Shown here: positions 58,019-64,000 of the stretch, one piece after another | Layout: every line of letters begins with the position of its first letter | Numbering within the stretch: position 1 is the stretch's first letter | Made by a program: the position numbers and the translations under genes | NCBI RefSeq assembly: GCF_037076555.1 | Contig: NZ_AP029023.1 | Location: 1,798,001 to 1,862,000 of the forward strand | Reading direction: 5' to 3' | Length of the DNA stretch: 64,000 nt | From: Methylophilus sp. DW102 | GTDB taxonomy: Bacteria > Pseudomonadota > Gammaproteobacteria > Burkholderiales > Methylophilaceae | Notes under the pieces: generated by a model | Seen by the model: only the letters and a program-made list of their open reading frames with translations | Databases searched by the model: none | What the model was told of the DNA's origin: nothing

Positions 58019-59669
58019 TACGTCTGATGACAATTTATTGGCCCGGGTAGGCAAGCAGGCCAGGGTTTCACCGATCTGGATCGTGCCCATTGTCGCGTTG
58101 CTGATAGGCTGCTGGCTCATTTATGACAACTATACGCGTGCTGGCAAGCAAATCACGCTCTCAATGTCCAACGCCGAAGGCATAGAAGCCGGCAAAACCA
58201 AAATCAAGGTACATAGCGTCGATATCGGTCTGGTCGAGCAAGTCAAACTGTCCGAAGACCTTGGGCACATCCAGGTCATCGCCCGCATCGCACCAGATGC
58301 GCAACCGCTGCTGGTCAAAGATACGCAATTATGGGTGGTCAAGCCCCGGATCGGCCTTGAGGGCATCAGCGGCCTCAATACCGTGATCTCAGGCGCCTAC
58401 ATCCAGTTGCAACCGGGCAAGGGTCATGAAGAAACAGACGAATTTACCGTGCTCGACCAGCCCCCCATTTCATTGAATGGCGCCGGCGGCGTACATATTA
58501 ATTTGATCGGTACCGTCGGCAACGCCTTGCGCATTGGTGACCCGGTCACCTATCAGGGCCTGCGCGTGGGCCGGGTGGCAAGCGCCACCTTTGATCCCAA
58601 GCAACGCAAAATGCAGCATGAGTTGTTTATCGAGCAGCCCTACGACGTGTTGATCACTGAAAACACGCGCTTCTGGACCACCGTTGGCATAGACCTCAAG
58701 CTGGATTCCGAAGGCTTCAAGGCCAGCATCCCCACCGTGGAGTCGCTGATTGCAGGCGGGGTTAGCTTTGGCCATGCCGACAACCGGCCCATGGGTAAAC
58801 CGGTGGCGTCCGAAACCACCTTTGAGCTGTATGCCAATGAAGAAGCTGCCCGCCAGCAAACCTACGACCAATATCTGGAATATGTGCTTCTGGTGGATGA
58901 TACGGTGCGCGGACTCTCCAGTGGCGCGCCGGTCGAGTTCCGCGGCTTGCGCGTAGGCACGGTGATGCAAGTACCGTGGAAATTCAACTCGCCCGCGCGC
59001 AAACAGGACTTCAACTATGCGATTCCGGTGCTGATTCATCTCGAACCTGGCCGTCTGGCAGACAGTGGCAAGGCAGACCTCAACGAGTGGAAATCGCGCC
59101 TCGGCATCATGCTCAAAAACGGCCTGCATGCCACGCTCAAATCTGGCAACCTGCTGACAGGCTCGTTGTTTGTCGACTTGAACATGGACAAGCATGCACG
59201 CAAAGTCAACTACAAAGCGCAAACCTTTGAAGGCTTGCCTGTGTTGCCGACTAGCGCGACCAGCTTGGCACAGATCGAACAGAAACTGTCTGATCTGCTG
59301 GATAAACTGAATAAGCTCAATGTGGAGCCAGTATTAAGCGGCCTCGATAAAAACCTGCAACAATCCGAGCAAACCTTGCGGGAGATTCGTGCGCTGAGCC
59401 AGCAAGTGAACCAGTTTGTGGCACAACCAGAGTTCCAGCAAATGCCGGCCAACCTGAACCAGACCATGCAAGAACTGCGCACCACCATCAAAGGCCTGTC
59501 GCCCGAGTCACCGGCTTACCAGGAGCTGAGCAGCACCCTGCAACGGCTGGAAAAGGTCTTGCGCGAAGTCCAGCCGCTGGTGCGTACGCTGAATGAGCAG
59601 CCCAATGCCATCCTGTTTGACCGCAAACCCGGTAACGACCCGCTGCCACTGGCACCGGCAACTCCATAA
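58011..59669 (+). CDS. pqiB: Paraquat-inducible protein B, MCE protein
   Basis: A 552-residue membrane-anchored periplasmic protein. One helix (IWIVPIVALLIGCWLIYDNY) is followed by three MCE domains (about residues 45-130, 160-250 and 285-390) and a long helical C terminus (about 410-530), which in E. coli forms a tube. The ATG at 58011 with AAGGAAAAC is preferred to 57972. It likely carries phospholipids or other lipids across the envelope with PqiA and PqiC. Confidence 0.94.
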   Translation: MTDTSDDNLLARVGKQARVSPIWIVPIVALLIGCWLIYDNYTRAGKQITLSMSNAEGIEAGKTKIKVHSVDIGLVEQVKLSEDLGHIQVIARIAPDAQPLLVKDTQLWVVKPRIGLEGISGLNTVISGAYIQLQPGKGHEETDEFTVLDQPPISLNGAGGVHINLIGTVGNALRIGDPVTYQGLRVGRVASATFDPKQRKMQHELFIEQPYDVLITENTRFWTTVGIDLKLDSEGFKASIPTVESLIAGGVSFGHADNRPMGKPVASETTFELYANEEAARQQTYDQYLEYVLLVDDTVRGLSSGAPVEFRGLRVGTVMQVPWKFNSPARKQDFNYAIPVLIHLEPGRLADSGKADLNEWKSRLGIMLKNGLHATLKSGNLLTGSLFVDLNMDKHARKVNYKAQTFEGLPVLPTSATSLAQIEQKLSDLLDKLNKLNVEPVLSGLDKNLQQSEQTLREIRALSQQVNQFVAQPEFQQMPANLNQTMQELRTTIKGLSPESPAYQELSSTLQRLEKVLREVQPLVRTLNEQPNAILFDRKPGNDPLPLAPATP

Positions 59670-59680
59670 GGACAGTTTTC

Positions 59681-60286
59681 ATGCATATGCCTTTTTCTTT
59701 CTTGCGTACGACAATTTGTCTGCTCTGCAGCCTGTCGCTGACCGCTTGTCTGGGCAACCGCCCGCCAGTCAATACCCAGCGCTACAGCCTGCCAGAAGTC
59801 AGTCTGCCAAATACCACCACACCCCCTACGCGCATCCTTATTCTGGGCAATCTGGTGCTGGCCGATGCGCTGGACAGCGACCGTATTCTGATCCAGCTCG
59901 ATGACATTACCATTCAGCCCACGCGTGACCATTTATGGAGCGCTTCGCTGTCTGAAGAACTACGGCAAGGCCTGCGCAGCCGGCTCGCCCAACGCCTGCC
60001 AGACACGCTGGTCACCGATGCCTTGCCCGGCACCAAACTGCAAGCCAGCCGCTTGCAATTGCGCATAGATCAGTTTCAAGGACATATGCGTGGCGAAGCG
60101 ATCATGAGCGGCCAATGGCAATGGCTGTCCGCCGATCAACGTCCGCTCAAAATCCAGCCGTTTCAATTTACAACCCCGCTCACAGAAAACGGTTACCCGG
60201 CGCTGGTACGCGCACTGGGGCAAGACTTGGACAAATTATCTGACCAGATCGCCAGCCAGATCAAAGCAATGCCAAGCCAACCCTGA
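59681..60286 (+). CDS. pqiC: PqiC outer-membrane lipoprotein (DUF330)
   Basis: A 201-residue ABC-type transport auxiliary lipoprotein. The lipobox is LTAC near residue 22. The family text TRILILGNLVLADALDSDRILIQLDDITIQPTRDHLWSASLSEELRQGL matches DUF330. It completes the pqiABC operon 11 bp after pqiB; the 195-bp spacer after it has a hairpin (CAAACAGCG/CGCTGTTTG at 60318-60348) without a T-run. Confidence 0.93.
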   Translation: MHMPFSFLRTTICLLCSLSLTACLGNRPPVNTQRYSLPEVSLPNTTTPPTRILILGNLVLADALDSDRILIQLDDITIQPTRDHLWSASLSEELRQGLRSRLAQRLPDTLVTDALPGTKLQASRLQLRIDQFQGHMRGEAIMSGQWQWLSADQRPLKIQPFQFTTPLTENGYPALVRALGQDLDKLSDQIASQIKAMPSQP

Positions 60287-60481
60287 AACATGAGTTAGTA
60301 CACCACCCCCTTTCACTCAAACAGCGTCCCAGACAAGGGCGCTGTTTGGCCTATAACTCATCACCCGCAACCACACCTTCGTTAGTAATTCTTTGCGTTT
60401 CTTAATCCATTTCCCCACAAGAGAGACAGGAACTTTTCAGGTAAACTGGCTTGTTAGATTTACTCTTGATGGATAACAGTC

Positions 60482-62050
60482 TTGCAACGCTTTCTCCTCT
60501 GTGCCCTGATGCTGCTCTTGACCTGGCTGCCCACGCAAGCCCAGGCTGACGCGCAATTGTCGGGCACAACCTGCATGAGCAGCGAGGGCGAAATCGTAGG
60601 TAATATTCCGCTGCAAGGCGGCCGCTTTGTGTGTCAGGGCGTGCTCAAGATCACGCAGGCCGGTCAGTATGTGATTGACTTTAAAAACACCTCTACCCTG
60701 GCCCAGTTCCAGCACGAAATTTCTGATGGTCACCACACCATGCATGTGCTGTCAGGCGGACTCAGTAGCGAGCATACCGACCAGCTTCTGCTCAGGCATG
60801 GCCGCCTCGTAGCACTGCAGCCGGGGACCTACCGGCTCATTACCTGGCTGCAATCCCCTTATTATCTGGCGCAACCAGAAGTGTTTGTGACTGACCTCGC
60901 CAGCCACCAGCAACAAACCAATGTCAGCACTGCCGTGAGCCTGTTGCTGCTCGGCATTTTGCTGGGGATTTTCAGTTACTACATGGCCATCGGCATCATG
61001 CCCGGCCACGTCACCGAGCGCATGTATGCCTTGTTTATTCTGGGCAACCTGATTTTTCAAAGCGCGGTGCTCGGCCTGTTCAAGCAATTGTTTGACTGGC
61101 ACTGGTTCTACCTGACCAGCCTGCCTATCCTGTTTTCCAATCTCGCTTATATCAGCTTTGTCTGTCATTTACTCGGCATCAGCCCGTTTCGCCATAGCCG
61201 GCTTTATCAGGTTTCGATTGCGGCCAGGCTGACGCTACTGGGGCTCATGGTGTTCGCCATGATCTACCCCAACTGGATGCTGGAAATGGACAGGCTAGGC
61301 GTGGCCATTTTTCTGGTCTTTGGCCTGGTGTGTGGCATCCGTTTGAGCTTGCAAGGTCAGCGCGTGGCGCAGTTATACCTGCTGGCCATTTCCATTTTTG
61401 GCGTGCTAGGTGGTTTGACGATTACCGCAGATCGCCTCAGCTCAAACGCCTGGACCGTAGAGCAACTCGGCCTCATCGCAGTGACCGTGGAAGCCGTCGC
61501 GCTTTCACTGCTGGTGGCATACCAGATCAACCGTCTGCACAAAGAAAAAGAACACATGCTAGCCGAGCTCGAATCCACGCGCTCGCTGGCCATGACAGAC
61601 CGCCTGACTGGCGTGCCCAACCGGCATGCGTTAGAGAATCAGATGCTGCATTTCCCCGAGCATGGTTGCCTGATGTTCCTTGATATCGACAATCTCAAGC
61701 ATGTCAACGACCAATATGGCCACGAGGCCGGGGATCAACTGCTCAAGAGTTTTAGCCGCATCCTGACGAACAAGCTGGATACGCATGGCAAGCTATACCG
61801 CCTGGGGGGTGATGAATTTGCCATCGTCTGCCATGAGGATGATGTGGAATGGTGCCAGCACCAGTTGGAATACACGCATTTGCACCTGCAAAAAGAAGGC
61901 ATCGTTGGCGCGGGCACCAGCGTAGGCATCGTGTTTGCCCACGAAGCCACAGACACCGAATCGCTGATGCGCATCGCTGACAAACGCATGTATGCCGATA
62001 AGCGCGCACGCAAAAATCGCAAAGAAATGGTCCAGGTCTTTACGCACTAA
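60482..62050 (+). CDS. Membrane diguanylate cyclase with 7TMR-DISM-type sensor
   Basis: A 522-residue signal protein. A signal sequence and a periplasmic beta-rich domain of about 140 residues are followed by seven helices (about 145-350), then a GGDEF domain. The active site is intact: FLDIDNLKHVNDQYGHEAGD and LGGDEFAIV. No inhibitory RxxD site is present at the expected place, so product feedback is unlikely. The TTG start at 60482 gives a full signal peptide; the nearest GGATA is weak. It makes c-di-GMP, whose final breakdown uses Orn at 0.9 kb. Confidence 0.9.
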   Translation: MQRFLLCALMLLLTWLPTQAQADAQLSGTTCMSSEGEIVGNIPLQGGRFVCQGVLKITQAGQYVIDFKNTSTLAQFQHEISDGHHTMHVLSGGLSSEHTDQLLLRHGRLVALQPGTYRLITWLQSPYYLAQPEVFVTDLASHQQQTNVSTAVSLLLLGILLGIFSYYMAIGIMPGHVTERMYALFILGNLIFQSAVLGLFKQLFDWHWFYLTSLPILFSNLAYISFVCHLLGISPFRHSRLYQVSIAARLTLLGLMVFAMIYPNWMLEMDRLGVAIFLVFGLVCGIRLSLQGQRVAQLYLLAISIFGVLGGLTITADRLSSNAWTVEQLGLIAVTVEAVALSLLVAYQINRLHKEKEHMLAELESTRSLAMTDRLTGVPNRHALENQMLHFPEHGCLMFLDIDNLKHVNDQYGHEAGDQLLKSFSRILTNKLDTHGKLYRLGGDEFAIVCHEDDVEWCQHQLEYTHLHLQKEGIVGAGTSVGIVFAHEATDTESLMRIADKRMYADKRARKNRKEMVQVFTH

Positions 62051-62298
62051 GCCTGCGCAACAAAGCGCCGTTGGTTTTTTTGCGACGTCATTGACACAGA
62101 TGCAACCCTGAACGCCAATGCGCGCCCTGATACATGCCATCCGCACCTAAATCCGTTACACTCTATTCTGCACGCGCGCTATGCTAAGCCTGCACCGTCC
62201 GTGACTTTAATCTTGATGGTTCAAACCAAAAGAAGTCCTCGCGCAACGACCCCATTGATCTTGCCTTATGGCGCGCTGCCCAACCATAAGAGAAACCA

Positions 62299-63516
62299 AT
62301 GCCATTACTGACATCACTACTGATTCTGATCGTCACCGCCCGCCTGCTCGGGCAAGTCTTCAGTCGCTTTAGCCAACCCGCCATTATTGGCGAAATGTTG
62401 GCCGGGGTGTTGCTTGGCCCCAGCCTGCTCAACCTGATCACGCCCAGCCCAGCGCTGTCTGGCATCTCTGAGTTTGCCGTGTTCTTAATCGTGCTGTCGG
62501 CCGGGCTGGAGATGAACTTCAAGGAGGTCATAGACTCCATGCGCGGCAAAGGCGCTGTCATTGCGCTGCTGGGCTTTTTATTGCCACTCACGGGCGGCAT
62601 TCTGGTCGGGGTCGGCTTTGGTCTGGATGTCAGCCGTACGGTGTTTCTGGGCCTGTGTGTCTCGATTACAGCGCTACCGGTCACTGTTAGCATTCTGCAA
62701 AGCTTCAAACTGCTGGACTCCACCATCGCACGCTATTCAGTCGCCACGGCGATCTTTAACGATATCGCCGCGCTGCTGGTGTTAGGGGTGATTCTCAACC
62801 TGCCCGAGCAAAAATCCTATCAGGCCGTGGCCGCTGCCACGTTTAACGCGAGCTGGAAGCTGATTTTGCTCATGACGCTGATTGTCAGCATTAGTGTGCT
62901 GATCAAGCAGGTCATTCAAAGAGGCATTCTTATCGACCAACTGTCAGAAAAGCTGGTCACCATCATCGGCAACGAGGCCCTGTTCGGCTTGCTGCTCCTA
63001 TTGGTACTCGTATTTGGTTCAGTCAGTGCCGCGCTCGGGTTTCACTTTATCATCGGCGCCTTCTTTGGTGCCCTGCTCATAGACCGCACCTTCTTTTCAC
63101 CCGAACGCTACAAAGAGCTAGAGCTCACCTTGAGCTCCATCACGGGTGGCTTTCTGGCCCCGGTATTTTTTGCCTATCTCGGGCTGGAATTCAAAATCCA
63201 GGTCATAGATTCAGTCTGGTTTGTCGCTGTGGTGCTGGTGGTGTCGATTGTGACTAAAATCCTGGCCGGCTGGCTGGGGGGCCGTCTCATCGGCCTGAGC
63301 AAAAGCGATGCACTGGGCATCGGCTTTATCCTCAATGGCCGCGGCGTGATGGAACTGGTCATCGCCAGCATCGCCTACGAACGCGGCTTTATCGGGCAGG
63401 ACTTGTTCTCAGTGCTGGTGTTGATGGGCGTGGTAACAACACTGATCACGCCGCTCATGTTCCGCAAATGGGTGATGCCAAAACTCCCCAAGACAACGAA
63501 TACAAGTAATCCTTAA
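62299..63516 (+). CDS. CPA2-family cation/proton antiporter
   Basis: A 405-residue membrane protein with about 12 helices, similar to KefB/GerN-type Na+(K+)/H+ exchangers. Typical segments are GEMLAGVLLGPSLLN, VFLIVLSAGLEMNF, the central TALPVTVSILQSF (cation/proton site region is not fully readable by eye) and FILNGRGVMELVIA. There is no C-terminal TrkA or NAD-binding domain. Its stop is adjacent to the convergent oxidoreductase stop, 0 bp apart. The 248-bp spacer before it shows nothing clear. Confidence 0.88.
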   Translation: MPLLTSLLILIVTARLLGQVFSRFSQPAIIGEMLAGVLLGPSLLNLITPSPALSGISEFAVFLIVLSAGLEMNFKEVIDSMRGKGAVIALLGFLLPLTGGILVGVGFGLDVSRTVFLGLCVSITALPVTVSILQSFKLLDSTIARYSVATAIFNDIAALLVLGVILNLPEQKSYQAVAAATFNASWKLILLMTLIVSISVLIKQVIQRGILIDQLSEKLVTIIGNEALFGLLLLLVLVFGSVSAALGFHFIIGAFFGALLIDRTFFSPERYKELELTLSSITGGFLAPVFFAYLGLEFKIQVIDSVWFVAVVLVVSIVTKILAGWLGGRLIGLSKSDALGIGFILNGRGVMELVIASIAYERGFIGQDLFSVLVLMGVVTTLITPLMFRKWVMPKLPKTTNTSNP

Positions 63517-64000
63517 TCAATAACAAGGCTCGCAGGTTTTTATCATCGCCTGCGCGAGCTGGTAGCCGCTCATCCATGCGCCTTCTACCTTGCCGCCATT
63601 GAGCCAGTCGCCACACATACCCAGTTGCTGGGCGGCATCCCAGGCAAAGCCCTGGTGCAGATAATTGGCACAATCCGCATAGCGCCAGCGGTGCACACTG
63701 TGTTCCATGGGCGCTTCACCGCCCAAGGCCTGGAATGCCGCCAGCAACGCCACCGCAACCTCCTCTGGTGCAAGCTCAATATTGGCCTCGGACCATTCAG
63801 CGCTGGCATGCAATACCCAGACCTCTTTGACCGCACTGCCCTCAGGCAAACGCCCCGGCTTGCTACTGTCTCTTGCCACCCAACTCAGCGGTCCCGCATT
63901 CACGAACAAGCCATCAAACGGCAAATCCAGCGTATGCGCATAGCGCCCCATCAAGGCCCAGCAACCGCGCATTTTTACACTGGCCGCCAGCGCCTGCATC
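63517..64000 (-). CDS. FAD-dependent oxidoreductase (renalase-like), C-terminal part
   Basis: The last 160 codons of a gene that continues beyond the window. The text matches the C-terminal half of renalase-like NAD(P)-binding FAD amine oxidases: FDGLFVNAGPLSWVARDSSKPGR, WVLHASAEWSEANIEL, a helix, then HRWRYADCANYLHQGFAWDAAQQLGMCGDWLNGGKVEGAWMSGYQLA where GDW-x-GGKVEGAW is the FAD-binding end. Substrate unknown. Confidence 0.85.
   Translation of the reverse strand, partial: MQALAASVKMRGCWALMGRYAHTLDLPFDGLFVNAGPLSWVARDSSKPGRLPEGSAVKEVWVLHASAEWSEANIELAPEEVAVALLAAFQALGGEAPMEHSVHRWRYADCANYLHQGFAWDAAQQLGMCGDWLNGGKVEGAWMSGYQLAQAMIKTCEPCY

Noticed and set aside
62184..62726. 180-codon minus-strand frame at the start of the antiporter gene
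   Set aside because: It is antisense to a clear membrane protein and rich in Arg/Ser, typical of a shadow frame.

Overview
The window is chromosomal DNA of a methylotrophic betaproteobacterium, most likely family Methylophilaceae (a Methylophilus-like organism; the genus is an inference). The evidence is a lanthanide-type methanol dehydrogenase gene (xoxF), a complete mxaRSACKL-type accessory cluster with a second mxaL copy, and housekeeping gene orders typical of Betaproteobacteria (pyrG-kdsA-eno-ftsB, smpB/ratAB, guaB-guaA, thrC-hom-alaA). Nearly all of the window is densely coding and no phage, insertion sequence, CRISPR array or defence island is visible.

Layout. 1-4 kb: end of glycogen synthase, oligoribonuclease, Ste24-type protease, a small cytochrome c, RsgA. 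4-8.3 kb: a methanol/lanthanide locus made of xoxF (minus strand), a divergent degenerate MocR-type regulator, a non-coding stretch with a sigma-54-like promoter and a structured RNA candidate, and a periplasmic PepSY protein resembling the lanthanide-binding Lanpepsy of Methylobacillus. 8.4-17 kb: thymidylate, threonine and alanine biosynthesis, a Mth938-like protein, a lipoprotein, a pilin-like protein and fabAB. 17-24 kb: mxaRSACKL plus a second mxaL. 24-32.5 kb: ygfX/ygfZ, the pyrG-kdsA-eno-ftsB operon, nnrD, smpB, ratAB. 32.5-42.6 kb: guaB, guaA, trpS, greB, a nitroreductase, an ABC-F protein, a Spy/CpxP-like chaperone next to an OmpR/EnvZ-type pair, tRNA-Ser. 42.7-53.5 kb: a BLUF photoreceptor, a Tat-exported acetamidase/formamidase, hpt, galU, uvrB with a SemiSWEET transporter, a serine protease, an aspartate aminotransferase, an outer-membrane-like protein, tRNA-Asn and a stand-alone adhesin-retention-like domain. 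53.7-64 kb: cyanide-insensitive-type bd oxidase with a small DUF2474 subunit, pqiABC, a diguanylate cyclase, a CPA2 antiporter and the end of a FAD oxidoreductase.

How the parts fit. XoxF oxidises methanol in the periplasm using a lanthanide and PQQ. The mxaRSACKL products are known to be needed to mature the calcium enzyme MxaFI, whose genes are not in the window. The most interesting region is 5.9-8.3 kb. A 14-bp sequence is repeated at both ends of the xoxF-mocR spacer, the regulator has lost its PLP lysine, and a possible NtrC/sigma-54-driven small RNA lies between the regulator and the PepSY gene. Together this could be a compact control module for the lanthanide switch. That reading is inference; the sequence elements themselves are visible.
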